Positions 42,951 through 50,976 of a stretch of 64,000 nucleotides of DNA are shown piece after piece (position 1 is the stretch's first letter; each line of letters begins with the position of its first letter). Below the pieces are notes generated by a model. It did not search any database. It was not told where the DNA came from and saw only the letters and a program-made list of their open reading frames with translations. The DNA is from Haliscomenobacter sp041740695 (GTDB lineage: Bacteria; Bacteroidota; Bacteroidia; Chitinophagales; Saprospiraceae), in contig NZ_JBGSLK010000017.1 in the NCBI RefSeq assembly GCF_041740695.1, positions 1-64,000 of the forward strand, given 5' to 3'. The position numbers and the translations under genes are program-made.

Positions 42951-42979
42951 GCGCCCTGCTTTCGGGGCGTTTTTTTTTA
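42951..42979 (+). terminator. Orphan intrinsic terminator upstream of gatB
   Basis: CGCCC (42952-42956) pairs with GGGCG (42965-42969) around a seven- or eight-base loop, followed by nine T residues. It ends about 100 bp before gatB and before the gatB promoter, so it would end a transcript that starts inside this gap, or block read-through from antisense transcription of the kinase operon. Confidence 0.75.
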
Positions 42980-43051
42980 CTTATAATATAACAATATAAA
43001 TACTATTTTAACGCATTATCCTGCTGCCAGACTGCTTTACGTTGCTTTTGT

Positions 43052-43059
43052 TATCTTTG
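43052..43059 (+). promoter_or_regulatory. -7 element of the gatB promoter
   Basis: TATCTTTG, an exact TAnnTTTG match, 23 bp before the ATG at 43082. The -33 position has no clean TTG. Confidence 0.6.
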
Positions 43060-43081
43060 CGCCGCGAAAACCAACTCAATT

Positions 43082-44530
43082 ATGGCGAACACCGTTTACG
43101 AAACCGTTATTGGTTTAGAAGTACACGTCCAATTGGCGACGAATAGCAAAGCATTTTGTGCAGATGATGCCAGCTTTGGTGGTGAGCCCAACAGCCAGGT
43201 GAGCCCTGTTTCATTGGGACATCCAGGCACTTTGCCTAAGGCCAATCGTCGACAGATCGAATTGGCCACCCGTCTTGGTTTGGCTTTAGGTTGCAGGATC
43301 AACCCGACCAATACCTTTGACCGTAAGAACTACTTCTATGCGGATTTGCCCAAAGGTTATCAGATTACCCAGGATAAACAGCCAATTTGTATCGGAGGCG
43401 CTTTGTCGATTAAATTGGGTAATACCTGGAAATCGATACGCATCCACCATATTCACATGGAAGAAGACGCTGGGAAATCGATCCATACCCTGGCCCCTCG
43501 GCATTCTTTCATCGATTTGAACCGAGCTGGTGTACCCTTGCTGGAAATTGTAACCGAGCCCGACCTGCGTTCCGGCGAGGAGGTAGACGCCTTTATAACG
43601 GCCATGCGCCAGTTGGTGCGTTACCTGGAAGTATCCGATGGCAACATGGAGCAGGGCTCTTTGCGTTGTGACGTGAACATCTCGATTCGTGAGCAGGGCA
43701 GCACGATTTTGAATGACCGTTGTGAAGTCAAAAACGTCAATTCGATGAAATTTGCGCGACAAGCCATTGACTATGAGGTGCGACGGCAAATTGGATTGAC
43801 GGAAAGTGGGCAAAAAGTCAAACAACAAACCCTCAATTTTGACCCCAATACCGGGGTGACTTCTCCACTGCGTGAAAAAGAAGACGCGCACGATTATCGC
43901 TATTTTCCGGAGCCAGATTTGCCACCCATAGTGCTTTCGGAGGCTTACCTGAGCAAGGTTAAAAACGAATTACCCCAACTTCCGGCGGCCTTGTATGAGA
44001 CTTTAACCACTCAGTATCAACTTTCAGATTACGATGCGAGCATCCTGGTGGAGGAAAAAGCTACTGGCTTGTTTTACCTCAATTTGGTACAACACAGTTC
44101 AAATTACAAAGCTGCCGCCAATTTGGTGATCAACCGCATTTTGCCCTGGTGTCAGGAGCAAAAAATGTCGATTGCCCAATTTCCAATTGCTGGACCACAA
44201 CTCGCTGCATTAATTCAGTTGATTGAAGAGGGGAAAGTGAGCAATACTGCGGCGTATCAAAATCTTTTTCCGGCGATGCTTGCCAAACCAACGCAAGCAC
44301 CCCTGGCACTAGCAGAATCGCTCAACTTGATCCAAACTTCCGATGGTGATTTTTTGCAAAAAATAGCTGTCGAAATCCTGACTCAGTTCCCGGACAAAGT
44401 GAAGGAATACCAAAAAGGCAAAAAAGGCTTGATTGGTTTCTTTATGGGGGAACTGATGAAACGTTCGAAGGGGAAAGCTGATCCGAAGGTGGCGACGGGG
44501 ATTTTGGAAGCTTTGCTGAAAAACAATTAA
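43082..44530 (+). CDS. gatB: Aspartyl/glutamyl-tRNA amidotransferase subunit B
   Basis: Part of GatCAB, which converts mischarged Glu-tRNA-Gln and Asp-tRNA-Asn to the correct amide. 482 residues, full length. Family signatures: YETVIGLEVHVQLATNSKAF at the N-terminus, SPVSLGHPGTLPKANRR, KNYFYADLPKGYQITQ, HMEEDAGKSIH, FIDLNRAGVPLLEIVTEPDL, and RCDVNISI followed by CEVKNVNSMKF. The C-terminal YqeY-like tRNA-binding domain covers about residues 330-480. gatA and gatC are elsewhere. Confidence 0.97.
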   Translation: MANTVYETVIGLEVHVQLATNSKAFCADDASFGGEPNSQVSPVSLGHPGTLPKANRRQIELATRLGLALGCRINPTNTFDRKNYFYADLPKGYQITQDKQPICIGGALSIKLGNTWKSIRIHHIHMEEDAGKSIHTLAPRHSFIDLNRAGVPLLEIVTEPDLRSGEEVDAFITAMRQLVRYLEVSDGNMEQGSLRCDVNISIREQGSTILNDRCEVKNVNSMKFARQAIDYEVRRQIGLTESGQKVKQQTLNFDPNTGVTSPLREKEDAHDYRYFPEPDLPPIVLSEAYLSKVKNELPQLPAALYETLTTQYQLSDYDASILVEEKATGLFYLNLVQHSSNYKAAANLVINRILPWCQEQKMSIAQFPIAGPQLAALIQLIEEGKVSNTAAYQNLFPAMLAKPTQAPLALAESLNLIQTSDGDFLQKIAVEILTQFPDKVKEYQKGKKGLIGFFMGELMKRSKGKADPKVATGILEALLKNN

Positions 44531-44543
44531 GCAATATGAGTAG

Positions 44544-44667
44544 ATTTCTGAGGTGATCCCTTAGGTGTCTTAGGTTTCTTAGGTGGTGAAAGAATACCCT
44601 GCTCCGCAGGTTTTTTTATTTTCACCACCTAAGAAACCTAAGACACCTAAGGGGTCACCTCAGAAAT
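44544..44667. repeat. 48-bp-arm inverted repeat with embedded gatB terminator
   Basis: The arms 44544-44591 and 44620-44667 pair with a single mismatch over 48 bp and contain three spaced copies of CTTAGGT. The loop holds a small intrinsic terminator (CCTGC, TCC, GCAGG, then seven T residues, 44598-44617) that would end gatB. It sits between the convergent gatB and ABC-transporter genes. Confidence 0.85.
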
Positions 44668-44685
44668 GATATACCAAGTTTATTT

Positions 44686-45306
44686 TTACTTTTTATAGTC
44701 CCGAATATCCACTTTGCCTTCACAAAATGCATAATCCGCCTCCACATTGGAGGCCACCACAATACTCCGCTCACCGCCAAACTGACTAATCAAATCAGCA
44801 TACCAGGCCGTGCCTTGCGCATCCAAATTGGTGGTGGGCTCATCCAGGAGTAGGAGAGGAGCTTCTGAACAAATTGCCAGTACCAGCTTGAGCCTTTGTT
44901 TCATGCCCGAAGAAAAATTGCGCACTTCATTGGTACGCGAGCGCTCAAATCCCAGTAAGCTGATGATGTCTTTGGTGCTGAGTTGGTGCTGGAAGGGTTT
45001 GAATTTGCGGTGAAAATCAATGGCTTCCTGTAGATTGAATTCCTCAATCAATTCGATGTAAGGTGCAGCATACGCCAATTGGGTGTACACCTGATCGAGC
45101 GCTATTTTTTGCCCCGCTATACTAAAATCTACTTTACCTTTAGATGGCGTCAAGTGCCCACAAATCATCTTTAATAAAGTAGACTTGCCAGAACCATTCG
45201 GGCCTGTAATGGCCACACGGCTACCTGGCTCGATGAGCAGGTTCACGCCGCGTAGTACCCAGTCGCGGCGAAAACGTTTACCCACCTGATTGAGTTCAAC
45301 CTTCAT
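44686..45306 (-). CDS. ABC transporter ATP-binding protein
   Basis: 206-residue ATPase subunit. Walker A GPNGSGKSTLL (about residues 34-44), Q-loop near AYAAPYIEL, signature FSSGMKQRLKL (a variant of LSGGQ), Walker B LLLLDEPTTNLD. Its ATG overlaps the lpxA stop by 11 bp, so it is the last gene of the lipid A operon; the same order is found in other Bacteroidota (from memory). It lacks a membrane partner here and its substrate is unknown. The variant signature suggests an exporter- or MlaF-like protein, but that cannot be decided. Confidence 0.9.
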   Translation of the reverse strand: MKVELNQVGKRFRRDWVLRGVNLLIEPGSRVAITGPNGSGKSTLLKMICGHLTPSKGKVDFSIAGQKIALDQVYTQLAYAAPYIELIEEFNLQEAIDFHRKFKPFQHQLSTKDIISLLGFERSRTNEVRNFSSGMKQRLKLVLAICSEAPLLLLDEPTTNLDAQGTAWYADLISQFGGERSIVVASNVEADYAFCEGKVDIRDYKK

Positions 45307-46105
45307 TGGTCAGGGCACTGCCGTTGATGTGGCGCAAACCTTTCATGATTTCGGGCCGGTTGCGCACAAAATCCAGGATATAGCTGCGCTCTACCGTAAG
45401 TTCGACTTGTTCTTCAATGATCTCGATAGCCCGGCTCAAACGTACACCCTTTACAAAAAGAATGCGGTAAATTTCGTGGATGTGATTGATTTGCTCTTGT
45501 GAAAAATTGCGGCGTTGCAAACCAATTACGTTGACTCCGGCATAGGAAAGTGGCTCGCGAGCAGCCTTCACAAAAGGAGGAACATGCTTGCGCACCAGGG
45601 AGCCCCCCGCAATGAAACTATGCGCGCCAATGCGGGTAAATTGCTGTACGGCAACCAAGCCCTCCAAAATCGCCCACTCGTCAATTTGGACATGACCAGC
45701 CAGGTTGACATTGTTGGCTAAAATGACGTGATCGCCCAAAATACAATCGTGTGCAATGTGAGCGTAAGCCATCACCAGGCAATGTTTGCCTACTTTGGTA
45801 CTTCCCGCAGCAGCAGTACCCCGATTGATTGTAACGAATTCTCGAATCGTGGAGTTGTCGCCAATGGTAGCTGTCGTGACTTCACCCTGAAATTTCAGGT
45901 CCTGTGGAATCCCTGAAATAACGGCTCCCGGAAAAATGCGGACATTGCTGCCAATACGAGCCCCTTCAAAGATGGTTACGTTTGGCCCGATCCAGGTATT
46001 GTCACCAATGACGACGTCTTTGTCGATATAACAAAACGGGCTTATCGTCACATTGGACCCGATTTTGGCATCGGGGTGTACAGAAGAAAGGTGCAGCTGG
46101 TTCAT
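45296..46105 (-). CDS. lpxA: UDP-N-acetylglucosamine acyltransferase
   Basis: First step of lipid A synthesis: transfers 3-hydroxyacyl from ACP to the 3-OH of UDP-GlcNAc. 269 residues from the ATG at 46105, the usual length; the frame open to 46192 overlaps the upstream gene. It has a left-handed parallel beta-helix of hexapeptides (IGSNVTISPFCYID, VVIGDNTWIGPNVTIFEGAR), the catalytic-His segment AYAHIAHDCILG, and the family C-terminal helices. The start is 2 bp after the lpxC/fabZ stop, showing translational coupling. Confidence 0.95.
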   Translation of the reverse strand: MNQLHLSSVHPDAKIGSNVTISPFCYIDKDVVIGDNTWIGPNVTIFEGARIGSNVRIFPGAVISGIPQDLKFQGEVTTATIGDNSTIREFVTINRGTAAAGSTKVGKHCLVMAYAHIAHDCILGDHVILANNVNLAGHVQIDEWAILEGLVAVQQFTRIGAHSFIAGGSLVRKHVPPFVKAAREPLSYAGVNVIGLQRRNFSQEQINHIHEIYRILFVKGVRLSRAIEIIEEQVELTVERSYILDFVRNRPEIMKGLRHINGSALTNEG

Positions 46106-46107
46106 CT

Positions 46108-47499
46108 TCAAGAGCGCTTGACGATTTGGGCGGTTAGACCCGCTTCCGAAACAATTTTGTTGCCTACATAGATCGTTCCTTGCATTTGGCAAATCCCGCG
46201 ACGGATGGGCGCTAAAAGCTCCATTTTGATCAACAGGGTATCACCGGGTACCACTTTAGACTTGAACTTGGCTTCTTCAATTTTGAGGAAGTAGGTGTCC
46301 CAGTTGCCAGGGTCTGCTACAGTCGACAAGGCCAATATTCCGCCCGTTTGGGCCATTGCCTCAATTTGTAGTACACCAGGGAAAACGGGGTTGCCCGGAA
46401 AATGCCCTTGGAAAAATCCTTCGTTAAAAGTAACATTTTTTACACCAACAACGTGGCTTTCGGATAATTCAGTGATTTTGTCCACCAACAAGAAGGGATA
46501 GCGGTGTGGCAACCAGCTGGCTACTTTGACCGTATCAAACAAAGGTTCTTTATCTGGATCGTACTTGGGCTTTCCCTTGAGTTTACGGTCTTCGATGTAT
46601 TGCTTTTTAAGCAATTTAGTGAATTCGTAATTGGCGGTATGCCCCGGTTTGGTAGCTACAATTTTGCCTTTGATGGGTTTGCCCAGTAGTGAAACATCCC
46701 CAATTACATCGAGTAATTTATGGCGGGCAGGTTCATTTTTGAACTGGAGCTGGACGGTATTGAGAATCCCTTCCTTGTCCACCTTGATGCTGGGTTTGCC
46801 CAGTTTGGTGGCCATATCGTCCAATTCTTCCTGGGTAACTGGGCGGTCGGCAATGACGATGGCATTGTCCAGATCGCCACCTTTGATTAGGTTTTGGCTA
46901 AACAAATTGTCCAGTTCGTGTAGGAAAACAAAGGTACGACAGGGCGCAATTTCCTTTTCATAATCCTCCAGGCTGTACAGTTGGGCGTATTGCTGGCCCA
47001 ATACTTTGGAATTGAAATCGATCATGGTGATCACTTCAAATCCATCGTGGGGCAAGGCCATAAGTTCTGCTCCCGTGGCTTCGTCACGGTAAGTGATGGG
47101 CTCGGTGATTTCAAAATACTCCCGGTCGGCTTCCTGATCTTCGACGCCCGCTTCGCGGAGCGCTTTGACAAATTGAAAGGCACTGCCATCGAGGATGGGG
47201 ACTTCTGGCCCATCTATACCCATTAAAACGTTGTCGATACCAAGACCCACCAATGCGGATAGTACGTGCTCAATGGTACTTACCTGGGCCTCATCAGACT
47301 TGATGGTCGTGCCTCGCGTAGTGGAAATAACCCGGCTCACGTCCGCATTGACAAGGGGCTGACCAACTAAGTCAACTCTTTGAAATTTGTGCCCGTGGTT
47401 CTCCGGAGCTGGGTTAAAGGTCAAAGTCACAACTTTACCCGTGTGCAAGCCTACTCCACTGAGGGAGACGGCTTTTTGAATGGTACGTTGTTTTTTCAT
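46108..47499 (-). CDS. lpxC: Bifunctional LpxC deacetylase / FabZ dehydratase
   Basis: Fusion of UDP-3-O-acyl-GlcNAc deacetylase (about residues 1-305) and 3-hydroxyacyl-ACP dehydratase (about 315-463), characteristic of Bacteroidota. LpxC zinc ligands lie in STIEHVLSALVGLGIDN (His78 region) and RHKLLDVIGDVSLLG. The FabZ part has LPHRYPFLLVDKI and GHFPGNPVFPGVLQIEAMAQ with the catalytic His and Glu. The fused enzyme links the committed lipid A step to fatty-acid elongation. Second gene of the cluster, 85 bp after lpxD. Confidence 0.96.
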   Translation of the reverse strand: MKKQRTIQKAVSLSGVGLHTGKVVTLTFNPAPENHGHKFQRVDLVGQPLVNADVSRVISTTRGTTIKSDEAQVSTIEHVLSALVGLGIDNVLMGIDGPEVPILDGSAFQFVKALREAGVEDQEADREYFEITEPITYRDEATGAELMALPHDGFEVITMIDFNSKVLGQQYAQLYSLEDYEKEIAPCRTFVFLHELDNLFSQNLIKGGDLDNAIVIADRPVTQEELDDMATKLGKPSIKVDKEGILNTVQLQFKNEPARHKLLDVIGDVSLLGKPIKGKIVATKPGHTANYEFTKLLKKQYIEDRKLKGKPKYDPDKEPLFDTVKVASWLPHRYPFLLVDKITELSESHVVGVKNVTFNEGFFQGHFPGNPVFPGVLQIEAMAQTGGILALSTVADPGNWDTYFLKIEEAKFKSKVVPGDTLLIKMELLAPIRRGICQMQGTIYVGNKIVSEAGLTAQIVKRS

Positions 47500-47584
47500 A
47501 ATAAGTGTCTGCTGAGACGATTATGCAAAAAAAATAATCGAATGATTTGCGATGATCTGCTGAACGGAAAACAAGTCCCTTCAG

Positions 47585-48619
47585 TTAATCCTCCTTTTGA
47601 GCCGAACGTTTTTCCAATTCATACAAACGTTTGGCCAAATCTGGGAGTTGCTTGAATATGGTATGTGCGCGAATGAACAGGTGATAGTCAATGGCTGGAT
47701 ACCCAAACAAGGCTTGATTGGGTTCTTTGACGTTGGACGCCACCCCACTGTTGCCCTGTACGCGGGTACCATCAGCTATTTTTAAATGCCCTGCGACCGC
47801 AACCTGGCCACCAATTTGGCAGTTTTTTCCAATTTTGGTACTTCCGGCTACCCCTGCCTGAGCGGCAATGACGGTGTTTTCACCAATCTCTACATTGTGG
47901 GCAATTTGGACCAGGTTATCCAATTTGACACCCTGATGGATGATCGTTGAACCTATCGAACCACGGTCAATGGTTGTATTTGACCCAATTTCTACCTCGT
48001 TTTTAATGACTACATTGCCTACATGGTGGATTTTTTTGTAAGAACCATCTTCCTGTGGGGCGTAACCAAAGCCGTCGGCACCAATGACCACTCCGGGGAA
48101 AAAAATACAGCGATCCCCAATAACCGAGCCATACAGGATTTTTACCCCAGAATGAAGTTGGCAATTGTCGCCAATTTTGGCACCTCGACCAATAAAGACG
48201 TGAGAATCAATCCGCACATTGTCGCCAATGATCACATCTTCTTCAATGACAACAAACGGGCCAATGGAAATATTTTGGCCAAAGTGGGTGTTCGTGCCAA
48301 TTAAACTTTGTGGATGGATTCCATTTGATTTGGGTTGAGCCGAGCCAAATTTTTCCAGCAATAGTGCAATGCTGGCGTAGACGTCATCGACCCGAATCAA
48401 GGTAGCGTTGATGGGGGATTTAAGTTGAAAATCCCGACTGATCAGCACTGCACTGGCAGTGGTTGTGTATAAATAAGACTCGTATTTGGCATTACCTAAA
48501 AAAGTAATGGCCCCTTCACCTCCTTCTTCAATTTTACCAGGACGGTTTACCCTAACCTCAGGGTCTCCTTCGATCGTTCCGTTGAGTACGTGAGCTAAAT
48601 CCTTTACTGTAATTTCCAT
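47585..48619 (-). CDS. lpxD: UDP-3-O-acylglucosamine N-acyltransferase
   Basis: Third enzyme of lipid A synthesis; adds the N-linked 3-hydroxyacyl chain. 344 residues: N-terminal uridine-binding domain (about 1-100), a hexapeptide beta-helix (about 105-310; IGDNVRIDSHVFIGRGAKIG) with the catalytic-His segment VQIAHNVEIGENT, and a C-terminal helical extension. First gene of the minus-strand lipid A cluster. Its start codon almost touches the hemC leader, so the two promoters overlap between 48620 and 48700. Confidence 0.95.
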   Translation of the reverse strand: MEITVKDLAHVLNGTIEGDPEVRVNRPGKIEEGGEGAITFLGNAKYESYLYTTTASAVLISRDFQLKSPINATLIRVDDVYASIALLLEKFGSAQPKSNGIHPQSLIGTNTHFGQNISIGPFVVIEEDVIIGDNVRIDSHVFIGRGAKIGDNCQLHSGVKILYGSVIGDRCIFFPGVVIGADGFGYAPQEDGSYKKIHHVGNVVIKNEVEIGSNTTIDRGSIGSTIIHQGVKLDNLVQIAHNVEIGENTVIAAQAGVAGSTKIGKNCQIGGQVAVAGHLKIADGTRVQGNSGVASNVKEPNQALFGYPAIDYHLFIRAHTIFKQLPDLAKRLYELEKRSAQKED

Positions 48620-48670
48620 GGCCGCAAAGATAGAAATTTATCGTTTATCCGTTCATCCCATAAACAATCA

Positions 48671-48687
48671 TAACTTTGCTATCTTTG
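48671..48687 (+). promoter_or_regulatory. Twin -7 elements of the hemC promoter
   Basis: TAACTTTG (48671-48678) and TATCTTTG (48680-48687) both match TAnnTTTG. Transcription from either would start just before the TTG start codon at 48708. No clear -33 TTG is seen. Confidence 0.55.
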
Positions 48688-48707
48688 TTCGCAAAAAGTA
48701 TCTTCCA

Positions 48708-49610
48708 TTGGACCGTATCATACGTATAGGCACCCGCGGCAGCAAATTGGCGCTGTGGCAAGCCGAATTTACTCAAGAAAAACTGCGCAAAGCTGGTTAT
48801 GACTCCGAACTGGTGATCATCAAAACCACTGGCGACAATACCCAAGCACTCAATTTGAGTTTCGACAAAATTGAAGGCAAGGGCTTTTTCACCAAAGAAA
48901 TTGAAGAGGCACTCCTGCGGGGTGATGTGGACATGGCGGTGCATTCCATGAAGGACATGCCGACCAGTTCTCCCGAAGGATTGGTGCTCACTGCCGTTTC
49001 TTACCGCGAAGATCCTGCCGATTGGCTCTTGATTCGCAAAGAAAGCATCGAGGCAGGTCAATTGTTTCAGTTGAAACAAAACCCGGTGGTCGGTACCTCT
49101 TCAGCGCGCCGCAAGGCCCAGATTCTCGATTTGCGCCCCGATGCGCAGCTCAAAGACATTCGGGGCAACGTACCTACCCGCGTCGATAAGTTGATGCAAG
49201 GTGAATTTGATGCCATCATGCTGGCTGCCGCCGGATTGAGCCGCTTGGAACTGGATCTTTCGGGTGTAGTTGTGGTCAAATTTGATCCCCGCGAATTTAT
49301 TCCAGCGCCAGCGCAGGGTGTTTTGGCTTATCAGACTTGTACCGAAGACAAAGCCATGCGTAAAATATTGCAACACTTGCACCACTCCGAAGTAAGCACC
49401 GTCACCAATATCGAGCGCCGCATCTTACAATTGATGGAAGGTGGCTGCCAAATGCCACTGGGCATCTATTGCGAACAGGACAAGGCGGGCAACTTCCATG
49501 TGTGGGGCGCTAAAGCCGATGCCTGGAACGGACCTGTAAAAAAAGTACGGATGTCGTCAAGTACGAGTTATTTGCTGGCTGAAAAGGTGGCGGAGGAATT
49601 GAACAAATAG
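48708..49610 (+). CDS. hemC: Hydroxymethylbilane synthase (porphobilinogen deaminase)
   Basis: Polymerises four porphobilinogens in tetrapyrrole synthesis. The conserved N-terminus IRIGTRGSKLALWQAEFTQE begins right after the TTG at 48708, which is therefore the chosen start; an ATG at 48618 in the same frame lies before the promoter elements and inside the lpxD start. 300 residues. Substrate-binding block HSMKDMPT, RRKAQILDLRPDAQLKDIRG, the active-site PAPAQGVLAYQ, and the dipyrromethane-carrying Cys in EGGCQMPLG. hemD follows 228 bp later after a long palindrome. Confidence 0.93.
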   Translation: MDRIIRIGTRGSKLALWQAEFTQEKLRKAGYDSELVIIKTTGDNTQALNLSFDKIEGKGFFTKEIEEALLRGDVDMAVHSMKDMPTSSPEGLVLTAVSYREDPADWLLIRKESIEAGQLFQLKQNPVVGTSSARRKAQILDLRPDAQLKDIRGNVPTRVDKLMQGEFDAIMLAAAGLSRLELDLSGVVVVKFDPREFIPAPAQGVLAYQTCTEDKAMRKILQHLHHSEVSTVTNIERRILQLMEGGCQMPLGIYCEQDKAGNFHVWGAKADAWNGPVKKVRMSSSTSYLLAEKVAEELNK

Positions 49611-49638
49611 GGTTCTAGGATACTCTAGAGGATATTTT

Positions 49639-49696
49639 GCTCGGAGGGCATGAATAGCCCCAGGCTTCAGCCTGGGGCTATTCATGCCCTCCGAGC
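49639..49696. repeat. Perfect 28-bp-arm palindrome after hemC
   Basis: The arms 49639-49666 and 49669-49696 are exact complements with a 2-bp centre, and pairing continues outward for about nine more bases with two mismatches. The core AATAGCCCC...GGGGCTATT also occurs in the element at 27023-27188. No T tract follows, so it is a weak terminator candidate or a transposable-type repeat. Confidence 0.8.
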
Positions 49697-49838
49697 AGAA
49701 TGTCCAGTAGAATGGTACTAAATAGTGCCGCTGGTCGATTCAGCCTGAAATATTACCTAAGTACAACTTTTGTTTCTTCAAATTGAACAGACTTAGTGTC
49801 GATCGATATACCCTGGAACCCAGGAACCTTGTACCACC

Positions 49839-50516
49839 ATGCTCATTTTCATCTCCCGCGAGTTAGCCGCAGACAGTCCCTTCTTCCATATTTTGCCTAC
49901 GGATCAGGTCGAGATCATCGGGGAATCACTGGTGGCATTCGAGCGTGTAGCATTTGCAGCACTGCCGGATATAGACTGGTGTTTTTTTTCCAGCCGGAAT
50001 GCCGTCAAATTTTTTTTTCAGGGACTAAAGGCTGCTGGATTACAGGTGCCCACCGGATTGAAATGGGGTGTACTGGGCGAAGGGACCGCCAAAAGTCTGA
50101 AAGAACAGGGCTATGTAGCCGATTTTGCAGGCAACGGCGAACCGCAAAGTGTGGGCGCTGCTTTTGGTATTGTAGCTGAAGGCCAACGCGTTTTGTTTCC
50201 CCGGGCGGCTCAATCGCGGGAGAGCATCCAAAAAATACTGGTTGGACTTGTAACCATTGTGGATTTGGTGGTTTATACTAATGCGCCACGTACCGATTTT
50301 GAATTGCCTCATGCAGATTTGTTGGTGTTCACCAGTCCGCTCAATGCGCAAGCCTATTTTGCCAAATATCCTTTGTCAAAGGGACAAAAGCTGGTGGCCA
50401 TTGGGCAAAGCACCGAGCAGGCATTGAGAGACTTAGGCTGCATTGAAATAACAACCGCCCCAATCCCCTCAGAAGAAGTACTGGCCGAAATTTGTAAAAC
50501 TCAATTGGCTTTATGA
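49839..50516 (+). CDS. hemD: Uroporphyrinogen-III synthase
   Basis: Cyclises hydroxymethylbilane with inversion of ring D. 225 residues, family length, low conservation as usual for HemD. Recognisable blocks: FFSSRNAVKFFFQGL, GVLGEGTAKSLKEQGY, LFPRAAQSRESI, VVYTNAP, LLVFTSPLNAQAYF and the C-terminal AIGQSTEQALRDLG. Position after hemC supports the call. Its stop overlaps the next start (ATGA at 50513-50516), so the lipoprotein gene is translationally coupled. Confidence 0.9.
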   Translation: MLIFISRELAADSPFFHILPTDQVEIIGESLVAFERVAFAALPDIDWCFFSSRNAVKFFFQGLKAAGLQVPTGLKWGVLGEGTAKSLKEQGYVADFAGNGEPQSVGAAFGIVAEGQRVLFPRAAQSRESIQKILVGLVTIVDLVVYTNAPRTDFELPHADLLVFTSPLNAQAYFAKYPLSKGQKLVAIGQSTEQALRDLGCIEITTAPIPSEEVLAEICKTQLAL

Positions 50517-50938
50517 ACAGCAAATTCAACCTGCTTTTTTGCACTGTAGCGATCCTGGTATTGGCAATGGGCTGCCGACCAAAGAAGGCCGACTACAGCG
50601 ATTTCAACAAATTTTACGACCAATTTTTCCAGGACTCGCTTTTTCAGGTACAACACATTAACTTTCCCATTGAGGGATTGCCGGATAATGCCGTTGCTTA
50701 TGGGGACACCTTGGGTGACTTTCGCTGGACGGCAGAAAACTGGCGCATGCACCACCCAATTGATTTTGAGCAAACAAAATTTGAACAAAATTTCCAAACT
50801 TTGGGCGATGAATTGATCATTGAAAACATCATTGACCCTACGGTCGGCTATGGCATGATGCGTCGCTGGGCGAAAATTGGTGGTGAATGGTCTTTGATTT
50901 ATTATGTGGGCTTAAATCCTGTTCAAGAAAAACAGTAG
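50513..50938 (+). CDS. Putative lipoprotein, DUF4348-like
   Basis: 141 residues with a lipoprotein signal (LAILVLAMGC-type; Cys21 in LAMGCRP). The segment FNKFYDQFFQDSLFQVQHIN followed by FPIEG resembles the DUF4348 family of Bacteroidota lipoproteins, function unknown. The rest has a small alpha/beta pattern (WTAENWRMHHPIDF, WSLIYYVGLNP). Four-base overlap with hemD. The TAG stop is part of the palindrome at 50935-50962. Confidence 0.75.
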   Translation: MNSKFNLLFCTVAILVLAMGCRPKKADYSDFNKFYDQFFQDSLFQVQHINFPIEGLPDNAVAYGDTLGDFRWTAENWRMHHPIDFEQTKFEQNFQTLGDELIIENIIDPTVGYGMMRRWAKIGGEWSLIYYVGLNPVQEKQ

Positions 50939-50962
50939 AGACGTAGAACCCTACGTCTTTAC
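50935..50962. repeat. GTAGAGACG palindrome, copy 2 (contains a stop codon)
   Basis: GTAGAGACGTAG, AACC, CTACGTCTTTAC: a 12-bp stem with one G-T pair. TAG at 50936-50938 ends the lipoprotein gene. The central bases differ from the other copies, but the outer GTAGAGACG and CGTCT-TAC are kept. Confidence 0.7.
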
Positions 50963-50976
50963 CAAACATCAGACCC

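Larger units (their letters stand above)
42703..43081. other. 379-bp divergent intergenic region with an orphan terminator
   Basis: Lies between the divergent kinase and gatB genes. It holds the + strand terminator at 42951-42979, for which no upstream + strand gene exists, and the gatB promoter after it. A 12-codon frame beginning at 42833 (MYIYVTKKKIFY) precedes the terminator, but nothing supports its translation. Confidence 0.55.
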
